A stretch of 64,000 bases of DNA, taken from contig CAVXFB010000003.1 of NCBI GenBank assembly GCA_963760935.1, positions 682,001 through 746,000 of the forward strand, in the 5' to 3' direction. The position numbers were made by a program, and so were the translations under genes. The DNA is from CAVXFB01 sp963760935 (GTDB lineage Bacteria > Planctomycetota > Planctomycetia > Pirellulales > Thermoguttaceae). Under the pieces are notes generated by a model. The model was not told the DNA's origin. It saw nothing but the letters and a program-made list of their open reading frames with translations, and ran no database searches. This document shows, one piece after another, positions 18,819 through 27,547 of this stretch; the first letter of the stretch is position 1; each line of letters opens with the position of its first letter.

Positions 18819-19223
18819 CTACGCGCCACTTCCTGCCTGTCCCCCGTTCTCCGGCCCCTCGTCTTCGGGTTCGGTCCCACTGAACTTCTCCAAGACATCT
18901 TGAAAGGCCGCTGGCAGGGGCAGTCCGCCAGTCAAATCGCGAACCGCGTCGGCGTGCATCTGCTTGCCTTTCGATATGGCCTGATTGACTGCCGCCGCGA
19001 TCAGGTCCTCTAACAGTTCATGGTCCTTCTGGGTAATCAACTGGGGATCGATGCGGCAGTGAAGGACCTCCATCAGGCCGTTCACCTCGACTTCGACCAT
19101 TCCGCCGCCAGCCGTGCCCGTGACGCGACGCTTTCGCATCTCCTCAGTAATCTGGCCCATCTGGCCACCGATTTGTTGGGCCTGCTTCAATATAGTACCC
19201 AGGTTGGCAAGTCCCTTGAACAT
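18819..19223 (-). CDS. ybaB: YbaB/EbfC family nucleoid-associated protein
   Basis: 134 residues. The N-terminus (MFKGLANLGTILKQAQQIGGQ) and the central GTAGGGMVEVEVNGLMEV are typical of this family of small DNA-binding dimers. The C-terminal tail is acidic and Pro/Gly-rich and somewhat longer than in E. coli YbaB (109 residues). It starts six bases after the dnaX stop codon and so is almost certainly co-transcribed with dnaX. Confidence 0.92.
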   Translation of the reverse strand: MFKGLANLGTILKQAQQIGGQMGQITEEMRKRRVTGTAGGGMVEVEVNGLMEVLHCRIDPQLITQKDHELLEDLIAAAVNQAISKGKQMHADAVRDLTGGLPLPAAFQDVLEKFSGTEPEDEGPENGGQAGSGA

Positions 19224-19229
19224 GGCAAT

Positions 19230-21035
19230 TTACTCCCGCGACGCCGGCTCGTCGATCCGAATGGGCTGGGCGCCGAACAACTCTACGGCCCTGTGAACAA
19301 GTGGGTTTTGCATCACTTCCAGCATGCGCTGATGGGGCGAGACGCCGCGGACCGCTGCCGGCCGCCCCGATTCTGTTGCTTCGTCCGCCGCCAAGGCAAA
19401 CTCCACACGAACTGCTTGACCCGTTACCTCCGCCAACGCCTGCTGGAACCGCGACACTTGCTCCGGACGTTCGCAGGCGCTCTTACACACTGCATAGCCC
19501 GGCTTGAAGCGAACGATCAGCCGATTCGGTCCGGGCACCTCGATCGAGTCGAACTGTCTGGCTTGGTCTGCGGCCATGCCAGAAAGGCGGCCCACGGCTT
19601 GGCTCCAAACAGCCGCTGCATTGTCTGACGTGATTGCTAGCGCCGATCTGCCAACATGCGCTCCGGCATTAGCTCGGCCACTGGAGCCGCCTTCGACAAC
19701 TGCCACCGATTCAATCGCGTCGCTGGGCAGACCTGCAGCGGCACTCGTTGACCACGGCGACTCGCGACTATCGGTCGGAACGGCTATGGGCGCCTCACGT
19801 TTTTTTTTTGCGTCGACTGCCGGCCGTGCCCCAGGGACGGCCGCGCCGGATCCGATCGACGCTCCAGACCGCAGTTCGGAAATCACCGCCGAAAGCTCTT
19901 CGAGATCTTCCAGATGGCTGATGCGCACCAAGGCCAACTCGGCCAAGATGCGGCCCTGGGTGCTGTACTTCATGCGGGACAGCGTTTGATCGAGAATCTG
20001 CATGATGGCCAGCAAGGCATCGAGTCCCAAGCGCGAGCCGGCTTCGGTTACTTGCGTCGCCCCGGACGGAGACGAGTACAAGAATGCGTCGCTCGAACAG
20101 CCTACGGCGGCCGCCATGCAATCGCGCAGGTAGCCGAAGAGTTGCTCGATCAGTTGGCCGGCATCGACTCCGGCGCTCAAGGCCGCGTCCAAATCCGACA
20201 GGGCCGCGGCTGCATTGCGCTCAATCAAATGTGCAACTATCGCGGCCAGCCGCTCTTCGCCGGCGGTGCCCAACATACCGTGAACGTCGGCCACCGTGAT
20301 CCGACCCGGCGCAAAGGCCAGCAGTTGTTCCAGAAGCGATTGGCTGTCGCGCATCGAGCCGGCCGCACGTCGGGCCAGCACCTCCAACGCCTCCGGGTCG
20401 GCCTCGACTCCTTCGGCGGCTACTATCTGCCGCAGCCGCTGCTGGATCGACTGCGTCTGAATGCCGGCAAAATCGAAACGCTGGCACCGCGACAAAATCG
20501 TGATCGGAATCTTCGTGGGCTCGGTCGTGCAGAAGATAAACTTGACGTGCTCCGGCGGCTCTTCGAGGGTCTTTAGCAAGGCATTGAATGCCTCGCGCGT
20601 CAACATGTGGACTTCGTCGATAATGTAAATCTTGAACCGCGACCGGCTCGGCCGCACATTGACGTTCTGCCGCAACTGGCGAATTTCGTCGATGCCGCGA
20701 TTGCTGGCGCCGTCGATCTCCAAAACGTCGACATCTTCGCCCGTGCTAATGCTGCGGCAAATATCGCACTGGTTACAGGGGATTGGAGCCGGCCCCTGTT
20801 CACAATTCAGCGCCTTGGCGAAAATCCGCGCGGCCGACGTCTTGCCTACGCCCCGGGCGCCAGTGAATAGATACGCGTGGCCGACGCGACTTGTGGCGAT
20901 CGCGTTCGACAGTGCTTGAGCAACGTGCTCCTGGCCAATCAAATCGGCGAACGTCTGCGGCCGGTATCGCCGAGCGACGACAACGTATTGGTGCGCGGGG
21001 GTCGCTTCGGCGGATGTGGCTTCGGCGTTGCTCAT
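19230..21035 (-). CDS. dnaX: DNA polymerase III subunits gamma/tau
   Basis: 601 residues. It is the clamp-loader ATPase. Motifs in order: Walker A GARGVGKTSAARIFAKAL (about 59-76), zinc-binding Cys cluster around CNQCDIC, Walker B with IIDEVHMLT, sensor 1 FIFCTTEPTKIP and the arginine-finger region LSRCQRFDF. The C-terminal part after ~380 is Ala-rich and variable, followed by a conserved-looking domain near 460-560. The gene contains a run of nine T on the plus strand (19801-19809), A9 in the mRNA, a place where a shorter gamma form could arise by slippage, but this is speculative. First gene of dnaX-ybaB-recR, with the SRP RNA gene just upstream. Confidence 0.95.
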   Translation of the reverse strand: MSNAEATSAEATPAHQYVVVARRYRPQTFADLIGQEHVAQALSNAIATSRVGHAYLFTGARGVGKTSAARIFAKALNCEQGPAPIPCNQCDICRSISTGEDVDVLEIDGASNRGIDEIRQLRQNVNVRPSRSRFKIYIIDEVHMLTREAFNALLKTLEEPPEHVKFIFCTTEPTKIPITILSRCQRFDFAGIQTQSIQQRLRQIVAAEGVEADPEALEVLARRAAGSMRDSQSLLEQLLAFAPGRITVADVHGMLGTAGEERLAAIVAHLIERNAAAALSDLDAALSAGVDAGQLIEQLFGYLRDCMAAAVGCSSDAFLYSSPSGATQVTEAGSRLGLDALLAIMQILDQTLSRMKYSTQGRILAELALVRISHLEDLEELSAVISELRSGASIGSGAAVPGARPAVDAKKKREAPIAVPTDSRESPWSTSAAAGLPSDAIESVAVVEGGSSGRANAGAHVGRSALAITSDNAAAVWSQAVGRLSGMAADQARQFDSIEVPGPNRLIVRFKPGYAVCKSACERPEQVSRFQQALAEVTGQAVRVEFALAADEATESGRPAAVRGVSPHQRMLEVMQNPLVHRAVELFGAQPIRIDEPASRE

Positions 21036-21046
21036 GTGAACGGAAT

Positions 21047-21120
21047 GGGGACTTGGGACCGGGGATTGGAGTCGTGATGGATGCCGCTTCGGCGTTCTAA
21101 TCCCTGTGCCCCAATCCCTT
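21047..21120. repeat. dispersed inverted repeat, GGGATTGG/CTAATCCC type, copy 1
   Basis: Arms built from GGGGACTTGGGACC and GGGGATTGGAG on the left and CTAATCCCTGTGCCCCAATCCC on the right surround about 35 bases. A second copy of this family lies at 54694-54785 between aceF and lpd. Neither lies in a gene. Confidence 0.6.
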
Positions 21121-21123
21121 ATC

Positions 21124-21252
21124 CCTCACAACGGCTGCCGATGAGAGGCCCGCCGCACCTGGAGGTGACCACTTATGGCTGCTGACTTTCGCCCCTGACC
21201 AGGTTCGCAGGCCCCCATTGCGGGGACCTCTCATCGGACGCCGTCGTGTTAC
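21124..21252 (-). ncRNA. ffs: signal recognition particle RNA (4.5S/SRP)
   Basis: On the minus strand the apical domain reads GCGAACCTGGTCAGG, then GGC-GAAA-GTC, then AGCAGCCATAAG. These are the conserved asymmetric and symmetric loops bound by Ffh (GGUCAGG opposite AGCAGCC). The RNA closes with CCGATGAGAGG pairing with CCTCTCATCGG, extended by CACGACGGC pairing with GCCGTTGTG, giving a single hairpin of roughly 100-130 nucleotides. The tetraloop is GAAA instead of the usual GGAA. Position next to dnaX is common for this gene. Confidence 0.9.
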
Positions 21253-21262
21253 GGCCCCTATT

Positions 21263-21291
21263 GTTGTACGCGGCTGCGGGCCAAACGTCAA
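21263..21291 (-). promoter_or_regulatory. promoter of the SRP RNA gene
   Basis: TTGACG (21291-21286), 17 bases, TACAAC (21268-21263) on the minus strand. Transcription would begin near 21256, just outside the outermost stem of the RNA, which supports both calls. Confidence 0.6.
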
Positions 21292-21298
21292 AGGGGGA

Positions 21299-21440
21299 CG
21301 GTCTGACAATTCTTTCTGGCGGCTGGGCCCGACTGAACGGTCATTCTGCGCGCCGCGAACGATCTCGGATGCGAGCGAAACGCTAGATACTTCGCTGCGC
21401 TCAGAATGACGACCTGCCGGCGCCCGCCAAGAAAAATTGC
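21299..21440 (+). repeat. dispersed palindromic repeat, about 130-140 bases, copy 1
   Basis: Hairpin-forming element with outer arms GGTCATTCTG and CTCAGAATGAC around a core GATCTCGGATGCGAGCG followed by AAACGCTAGAT. An inverted copy lies at 57055-57189 and shares the core with one mismatch, plus flanks CGACTGAA and CGCCCGCCAAG. It fills most of the otherwise empty 21257-21659 region, where I see no gene. Confidence 0.75.
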
Positions 21441-21659
21441 CACCCCCACAGTCACTCGCCCATTTTTGTCGGCGCGAGCCGACGGCGAATTGCAGTTAGA
21501 CCGACTCACCGTGCCTACCTCACCGGAACGAAATGGCAGTTTGGGTTGTGGAAAGTGGCGCAACGGGTCTGACCATTTCGACTGGCGCTATTTGCGGGAT
21601 TTGGGTAAGCTGCTTGCGCATGTGTTTGCGATTACATTCCTACGCGCAAGGAGTACGAG

Positions 21660-23098
21660 ATGGAAACGTCGCCACGAGTTTCGGCGGGGCAGTTCGCCGA
21701 ATCGATGAAGCAAGAGTTTGAGGTATTCGCCAATGAGGTGATGGAAGCCGTCAACGACGCACCGGACGGGCAGTGGATTGCCGGCAGTGAAGAGCAGGTG
21801 CGGGAGCTTTGTGCGGAGATGCGTCGGAAGGTCTTCGAGCGTGCCTTGCAGAAGCGGGTCGATGCGGCGGAAGCCGCTTTTCCCCCCTCCGCACCATCCG
21901 ACGACGGGCAAGCGACTGGCGAATAAAGGCCGGCAGTCGCACCGGGTTCTTACCGTCAACGGCGAGATCCATATCGCGCGACGCTGGTGGCATGGACCAC
22001 AGATCGGCAGTATCGCGCCGGCGGATGAGATTCTCGATCGTAGCGGGGCAACGATCACGCCCGGTGTCTTGGAGATGGCTTGTCGACTGAACTTATCGGC
22101 GACGAGTTTCATCAGGGCGGCAGCGGCCCTGGAGTCGCACGGCCCAAGTGAAGCTCAGCGGCGAGCGGTTGCGTCAAGAGGTGGAAGCGACCGGGCGTCG
22201 CGTGCTGAAAGCCCAGCAAGACGACGCCATCGCCGTGACCTGGCACGCGGAGGATTGCATCCTGCCGGACAGCAAAACACGCGAGAAAACGCGTGTTTAC
22301 ACGGGTTGCGACGGCGTGATGGTGCCGATCATCACCGACGCCGAGAAAGTGAAACGTCGCGATGGCATCAAGGCCAAGCGCCGCCGTAGCGGCAAGAAAT
22401 GCAAACCCCTGCCACCGCGAAAGCGTGGCTCCGACCTGGCTTGGAAAGAATTCAAGGTCATCTTCTTCTATAGCGAAGACGCGAAGCATCAGCGTGTGGC
22501 CTTCACCCACGGTAATCATATCGCAGCGGGAACGCTTCTCCGTCACGAAGCGGATCGACTGTTCTTCCGAGAAGCGGATGAACATGTGGGACTCGTGGAT
22601 GGAGCGACGTGGATTCGCGAACAGATGGAGTTGCATCTCGCGGAGTTGGATGCGTTGGGCTTGGACTTCTTTCACTTGAGTGAAAACGTGCATCGTGCGC
22701 GGCGTAAGGTTTTCGGTGAAGAATCGCCCGAGGGCAGCGCATGGGCGGATGAACTGATGCACGTGTTCAAACATGAGGGATACGCGGCGGCTTGGGAGAA
22801 AATCATCCAGTGGCGTGCCACGTTGCGGGGCAAAGGGAAACGCGAGGCCGCGGATCGACTGCTGAAGTTCGTCTCGACGCGGAAGGAAATGATCCGCTAT
22901 CCAGCGTTCCGAAGACGCGGCTGGCAGATCGGCAGCGGTCCGACGGAATCGCAGTGCAAACTCTGCACGAAACGGCTTAAAGGCTATGGCCGCCGTTGGG
23001 ATCGACCAAATGCCACCGCGGTTGCGGCCCTCGATACGCTGGACAGAAACGGCCAATGGCACAAAGTCTGGCCAAACGCCAGCCCCATCACCACTTAA
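21660..23098 (+). pseudogene. ISKra4-like transposase, broken by two frameshifts
   Basis: Three consecutive frames together read as one ~480-residue transposase: residues from METSPRVSAGQF, then after a shift at the CCCCCC run (21885-21890) TTGKRLANKGRQSHRVLTVN, then after a second shift near 22130 AQVKLSGERLRQEVEATG through to the end. The C-terminal signature IGSGPTESQCK and KRLKGYGRRWD is typical of ISKra4-type transposases as I know them. Acidic residues in TWHAEDC and HVGLVDGATWI could be catalytic. I could not define terminal inverted repeats. Either a dead element or an intact one with sequencing errors. Confidence 0.7.
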
Positions 23099-23454
23099 GG
23101 CCGCCAAGAACGCTCGTTACGCACGGCGCAACACCATCATTGACATTTAGTCCAAAAGAGCATATCAAACGTATGCAAGCGAAGCCCGCCAATCTGTCGC
23201 GACGTCATTGTCTTGCTACGACCGGGGGCACAAGGGGGCTGCGTTGGCCACGAATCGTCGGCCGTGCCTTCAAGTGCGTGCCGTCCATATTCACTGAAGG
23301 AAAGAAACAGAAGAAGAGGCCTTATCAGCTATTCGTTGCGGAATCGGGTTCATTGGGCGCGTTCACTTCGTAGTGCGTTCGTCGCACCAACTTGAAGGTT
23401 TCGATGAAACAGCGGACTCGGCCGCTCATTCATCCACACACAAGGAGAGTGTAT
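23099..23454 (+). other. 356-base leader region of the first PEP-CTERM gene
   Basis: No gene seen. It contains a promoter candidate at 23140-23168, which would give a transcript with about 280 bases of untranslated leader. AAGGAGAG lies 6 bases before the ATG at 23455. I recognise no known riboswitch. Confidence 0.4.
23140..23168 (+). promoter_or_regulatory. promoter candidate for the first PEP-CTERM gene
   Basis: TTGACA (23140-23145), 17 bases, TATCAA (23163-23168). It lies about 40 bases beyond the transposase end, so the mobile element could have brought it. Confidence 0.45.
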
Positions 23455-24462
23455 ATGAAGAAAGTCAGTTTCCTACTGCTATCAGTGGCGGCGCTGGTGC
23501 TGGTCGCCGTGACGAGCCAAGCAGCGCTTTTAGTCGAGTATAACTTTGAAGGTAATGGAAACGCTACAGCAGGTCTGCCCGTGTCGACCGCGGCTACGGT
23601 TTCTGGTGGCAACTTCACGGCCGCCGGCAAAATCGGTACGAACGCAGGAGCGGTCACCACCACAAGCGGGTACATTAACGTCAATGTACCTACGGGCGAG
23701 CCCTGGGGCACAAACAACAACGGCTTGTGGAGCGGCAGTCTCAGCTTCTGGATCAATGCTGGCGCCTCTGGCACCGACAATAATCTCTTCACCACTCGCA
23801 ACGGCGCATACAACTCGGGCATCAATACCGGTGCAACGGATGGCGCAGCGCTGGCCTTTTACATGCCGGGTGGTCCCTATGCCTATTCGACGTCCCCGGC
23901 CACATTGAACAACACGTGGCACTTGATTACCGCTACCTGGACCGCGACAACAGGCACCGGCGGAACGGGGAGCGCTGCTTTCTATGTGGATGGTGAGCAG
24001 TATGATTCCGTCTCGAACGTCGGTACGGCCACTTCGGCGTCGGCCTACACCGCTGGCGGCGCGACTGTTCTCGGCGACGATGTCACGAGCGGCGGCGTCC
24101 CAAAGACCGGCGTCAGTATCGTCGGTTCGTACGACGACTACGCGGCTTGGAACAACGTGCTCTCGGCCACCGAAGTGAAGACCATGTACAACCTCGGCAA
24201 CTCAGCCCTGAACTACGGCGCTGCGGATGCCCAGAAACTGTTTGATCTGTTCGCGGCAGGCAGTGGCACGGCCTTGGTTGGCGGACAGACCTGGGCTCCG
24301 GCCACCGGTCTTGCCGGCACGGCCGCCACGGTTAGCGCGAACTACGTGGTCCTCGATGGCGCCGGCGGCGGCGTTCAAGTCGTTCCGGAACCGGGCACGC
24401 TCAGCTTGCTCTTGGCCGGCGCGATTGGCCTGCTGGTCTTCGCCTGGAGGAAGCGTAAGTAG
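23455..24462 (+). CDS. LamG-like PEP-CTERM sorted surface protein 1
   Basis: 335 residues from ATG 23455 with a strong ribosome site. A signal peptide (1-24, cleavage after SQA) is followed by a concanavalin A/LamG-like domain (about 25-255: LWSGSLSFWINAG, TWHLITATWTAT, SAAFYVDGEQYDSV, YDDYAAWNNVLSATEVKTMYNLG). Then comes a module LFDLFAAGSGTALVGGQTW and the C-terminal sorting signal VPEPGTLSLLLAGAIGLLVF followed by AWRKRK. PEP-CTERM proteins are cut by an exosortase at the membrane and released or anchored outside; none is encoded here. LamG domains often bind glycans. It is paralogous to the next two genes and ends before a hairpin terminator. Confidence 0.88.
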   Translation: MKKVSFLLLSVAALVLVAVTSQAALLVEYNFEGNGNATAGLPVSTAATVSGGNFTAAGKIGTNAGAVTTTSGYINVNVPTGEPWGTNNNGLWSGSLSFWINAGASGTDNNLFTTRNGAYNSGINTGATDGAALAFYMPGGPYAYSTSPATLNNTWHLITATWTATTGTGGTGSAAFYVDGEQYDSVSNVGTATSASAYTAGGATVLGDDVTSGGVPKTGVSIVGSYDDYAAWNNVLSATEVKTMYNLGNSALNYGAADAQKLFDLFAAGSGTALVGGQTWAPATGLAGTAATVSANYVVLDGAGGGVQVVPEPGTLSLLLAGAIGLLVFAWRKRK

Positions 24463-24497
24463 AGCTCCCAAGGCTCACATAGCTTCGACAAGCTGGC

Positions 24498-24536
24498 GGA
24501 TGGCGAGGTGACGATCACCTCGCCATCCATTTTCTT
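24498..24536 (+). terminator. Rho-independent terminator after PEP-CTERM gene 1
   Basis: GGATGGCGAGGTGA, a short loop and TCACCTCGCCATCC form a near-perfect hairpin (24498-24528) followed by ATTTTCTT. The hairpin sequence is nearly identical to the one after gene 3 (27405-27435). Confidence 0.8.
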
Positions 24537-24698
24537 GGGCACCACAGCCAACTATCAGTCATTTCGCGAGCCAGTCGCTTTACTGCTCACGCGTGATCGC
24601 GATGACGACTGTATGTCATTTTTCCGCCCCTAAATGGGCGCAATTCGGCACAACACCTTTGTAATTGTGACAATTTTCAAAGACGCGGCGCCAATCGA

Positions 24699-24726
24699 TT
24701 GACACGGCCGTAACCCCAAGTAGAAT
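24699..24726 (+). promoter_or_regulatory. promoter for PEP-CTERM gene 2
   Basis: Perfect TTGACA (24699-24704), 16 bases, TAGAAT (24721-24726), one of the best sigma70-type promoters in the window. The start site near 24733 leaves a leader of about 400 bases before the ATG at 25140. Confidence 0.6.
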
Positions 24727-24732
24727 GTACCA

Positions 24733-25139
24733 TACTTGGTTGAAAACATACTACGTCAGGTGGGGCTGTATTTAATAGGATGGCCACCGCCTAACTTCTG
24801 TTGAGGTAGCGCCGGTCTCTTCGCGCGAATCCCGCCGTCTTAACGGCGACCTCCTCTGTTTTGCAATCGCAGGATCCTGGGTGGACGGTGTGGTCCGGCA
24901 AACGGGCAGCGGTGGTTTGGCCTCGACCGTTCGGGTTTCGTGCTAGTCAACGTGTTGCCATCATCGCACAGCGATGAGAAGCAACAGGCGAAGACGTCTT
25001 TTCCCATGATTTGAGCTGAAGCGGAGTCGTCGGGACCCGCTTCTTGCTCTGACACCTTGAGGTTTACTGCTACGATCAACAAGATAGGACAACGAAACGT
25101 TCCCGGCCGTTTTTTGCCCACTCACATGGAGAAACTACG
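24733..25139 (+). other. about 400-base untranslated leader before PEP-CTERM gene 2
   Basis: No plausible gene on either strand. The sequence holds short self-complementary pieces, for example CGCCGTCTTAACGGCG at 24831-24846 and GGGTCCCGACG opposite CGTCGGGACCC around 25029-25039. I recognise no known riboswitch or thermosensor. A leader this long for one secreted protein suggests post-transcriptional control, which is inference. Confidence 0.35.
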
Positions 25140-26144
25140 ATGAAGAAGTTCGGTATGTTTCTAATCGCCGTTGCGGTAGTGGCATTGGTCGCCGCGACGA
25201 GCCAAGCAGCGCTGTTGAGCTTGTACACGTTTGACAACACCACCAATAACGCAGTCAGCGGCGCGCCCAACGGTACGTTGGTCGGCGCGGCGGGCTACGT
25301 CGCTGGTGCAATCGGCAACGCTGTGTCGACTGGTGGCAGCGGAACCGATCGCGTTGACATCACGGGTGCGTTGCCGGCAGCTTCGGCTATTACACAGGGC
25401 ACGATCACCTACTGGGTGAACACGACCGTCGATGGCGACTTTACGCCGATGCGCCTCGCGGAAACAAACAACAGCACGATTACCACGTCCGTCTTGTTCA
25501 ACAGTGCCGGTAGCTCGCCGTATATGATGCTCCGAGCGGATAACGGGAACGAATCGTTTCCTCTTGCTAGCGACACGGCCACGTTGAATGACGGTGCGTG
25601 GCACCAAATCACCCAGACTTGGAGTCTTGGGGCGACGGCTGGCGCGAATCAATGGTCCATTTACGTGGACGGCGTCTCATTGGCGGTTAGTTCGCCGTGG
25701 GATAATACCCTCACCTCCGGAGATGCGTTCCTAGATTGGACGGGCGGCTCGATCGGCGCCTGCAATCTGGGCAACGGCTCGATGAAGACTGTGGAGTCCT
25801 GGGCCAGCGGTTCGGTAGACGACTTTGGCGTTTGGAGCAACATCCTCACCGCCACCGAAGCCAAGACCGTGTACAGCCTGGGTACTTCTTTGGCCTACAA
25901 TGCCAAGGACGCCGAGTCGCTGTTCGACCTGTTCGCAGCCGGTAGCGGCACAGCCTTGGTCGGCGGACAGACCTGGGCTCCGGCCACCGGCCTTGTCGGC
26001 GCGGCCGGCGACGTTGGCGCAAACTACGTGGTCCTTGATGGTGTCGGCGGCGGCGTCCAAGTCGTTCCGGAACCGGGCACGCTCAGTTTGCTCTTGGCCG
26101 GTGCGATTGGCCTACTGGTCTTCGCATGGAGGAAGCGTAAGTAA
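25140..26144 (+). CDS. LamG-like PEP-CTERM sorted surface protein 2
   Basis: 334 residues. ATGGAGAAACTACG precedes the ATG. Signal peptide (1-22, VAATSQA), LamG-like beta-sandwich (AALLSLYTFDNTTNNAVSG, GTITYWVNTTVDGDFTPM, AWHQITQTWSLGA, WSIYVDGVSLAVS, VDDFGVWSNILTATEAKTVY), the shared LFDLFAAGSGTALVGGQTW module and the sorting signal VPEPGTLSLLLAGAIGLLVF ending AWRKRK. The last ~75 residues are nearly identical to those of genes 1 and 3, while the LamG part has diverged. That fits duplication followed by divergence of the exposed domain, or gene conversion of the anchor module. Confidence 0.88.
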   Translation: MKKFGMFLIAVAVVALVAATSQAALLSLYTFDNTTNNAVSGAPNGTLVGAAGYVAGAIGNAVSTGGSGTDRVDITGALPAASAITQGTITYWVNTTVDGDFTPMRLAETNNSTITTSVLFNSAGSSPYMMLRADNGNESFPLASDTATLNDGAWHQITQTWSLGATAGANQWSIYVDGVSLAVSSPWDNTLTSGDAFLDWTGGSIGACNLGNGSMKTVESWASGSVDDFGVWSNILTATEAKTVYSLGTSLAYNAKDAESLFDLFAAGSGTALVGGQTWAPATGLVGAAGDVGANYVVLDGVGGGVQVVPEPGTLSLLLAGAIGLLVFAWRKRK

Positions 26145-26178
26145 ACCCTAGCGAACAAGGGCTGAGTTTGATATCGTG

Positions 26179-26213
26179 GATGGTGGGGTCGACGAACAGT
26201 CGCCCCACCGTCC
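26179..26213 (+). terminator. hairpin terminator after PEP-CTERM gene 2
   Basis: GGATGGTGGGG pairs with CCCCACCGTCC around a 13-base loop. The following tract (ATATCTTCTCTTTT) is only partly T-rich, so efficiency is uncertain. Confidence 0.55.
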
Positions 26214-26268
26214 ATATCTTCTCTTTTGCGTCAGATTGGATTCCCAGCAACCTCCGAATGGACGAACC

Positions 26269-27368
26269 ATGAAAAAAATCACCATACTTACATTCGCCGT
26301 AGCGGCCAGCCTGATCACGGCCACGGCCCAAGCGGCGCTGCTGAGCCTGTATACGTTCGACAATACGGGCGCTAACGCGGTGGCCACCGCGCCGACCGGC
26401 ACGCTCGAAGGGGCCAATGGTTTGCCCCAGTATGTGACGGGCAAGGTTGGCGCCGGCGCCCTTCAGCTCGATGGCGTCGACGACTCCATGAACATCACCA
26501 CCGGCGGCTTCCCCCAACCAAACGCCTGGGGCGCGACCTCAAACGGTCTGTGGAGCGGCAGCATCGCCTTCTGGATCAAGACCACGACAGCGGCGGCTGG
26601 TGATACTACGGCGCCGGACATCATCAAACTCCGCGGCGGCACACCTTCGTCGAATGACGACACCAGTTTCACCGTCTATGTGAACACCGACAATATCACG
26701 GGGACGGGCCAAGTGGGCCAAATGGCCCTGACCGTCCGCAGCAGTCAGAATCACATGCTGACAATGCAACTCGCCTCGGCCGACAACGGTTGGCGCGATG
26801 GATCGTGGCACCAAGTCCTCTACACCTGGAATGCGACGACCGGCGCCACCAATACGGGCAGCGGGGCCATTTATGTGGATGGCACTTCAAAGGCTGTAAC
26901 GCTGGTCAACAATGCAATGCGATCCTCGGATTCGTTCGTGGCCTACGGGTATCCGGGACGGATCGGCGCCGCGCGCTCTTTAGCGGCGCGTTGCAGTCGT
27001 ATTTCGAGGGAACGCTCGACGATCTGGCCGATTGGAACACACCGTTGACCGGCACCGAGGCAAAGGCCCTTTTCAATCTGGGCAACACCGCCTTGAACTA
27101 TAACGCCAAGGACGCCCAATCGCTGTTCGACCTGTTCGCAGCCGGTAGCGGCACGGCCGTGGTCGGCGGACAAACGTGGGCTCCGGCCACTGGTCTGGCC
27201 GATGCGGGCAACGGCCTTGCAGGCGGCGCCGGCAGCGTCGGTGCGAATTATGTGGTCCTCAATGGCAGCGGCGGCGGCGTCCAAGTCGTTCCCGAGCCGG
27301 GCACGCTCAGTTTGCTCTTGGCCAGTGCGATTGGCCTCTTGGTCTTTGCGTGTAGGAAGTGGAAGTAA
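26269..27368 (+). CDS. LamG-like PEP-CTERM sorted surface protein 3, frameshifted
   Basis: About 366 residues after correcting one base in the GCGCCGCGCGC tract near 26966-26976. Before it the frame reads FVAYGYPGRIGA, after it ALFSGALQSYFEGTLDDLADW, which restores the LamG end. Signal peptide 1-23 (ATAQA), LamG-like domain (LLSLYTFDNTGANAV, LWSGSIAFWIKTT, GSWHQVLYTWNATTG, GAIYVDGTSKAV), LFDLFAAGSGTAVVGGQTW, then VPEPGTLSLLLASAIGLLVF and a slightly altered basic tail CRKWK. It lies 124 bases after gene 2 with a hairpin in between. If the frameshift is real the protein would lose its sorting signal and be secreted. Confidence 0.8.
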
Positions 27369-27404
27369 GCCTTATAAGGGCTCGCGCAACTTCCGTAAGT
27401 TGGT

Positions 27405-27441
27405 GGATGGCGAGGTGACGACCACCTCGCCATCCGTTTTT
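27405..27441 (+). terminator. Rho-independent terminator after PEP-CTERM gene 3
   Basis: GGATGGCGAGGTG, a five-base loop (ACGAC) and CACCTCGCCATCC are followed by GTTTTTCT. Nearly the same hairpin as at 24498, so the terminator was duplicated together with the gene. Confidence 0.85.
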
Positions 27442-27547
27442 CTGTGTGCTCAGTATGTCCTGTACGTCGGACTCACAAGTCCGCCGCAGAATCTAACAGA
27501 GGGCAATGTTAGCCGAAAGGCGCCGGCGGCGGGTTGCTGGCGCAACT

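Noticed and set aside
19801..19809. Run of nine T in dnaX as a programmed frameshift site for the gamma subunit
   Set aside because: The run is in the variable linker and the frame is open through it; without a nearby stop in the shifted frame and a stimulatory structure I cannot support it.
22112..23107. 331-codon open frame antisense to the ISKra4-like transposase
   Set aside because: Shadow of the coding strand; composition is unlike a real protein, and the plus frame has the transposase signature.
23140..25139. Sigma-54 promoters before the PEP-CTERM genes, expected from regulation known in other PEP-CTERM systems
   Set aside because: I looked for TGGCAC-N5-TTGC type sites and found none; sigma70-like boxes fit better.
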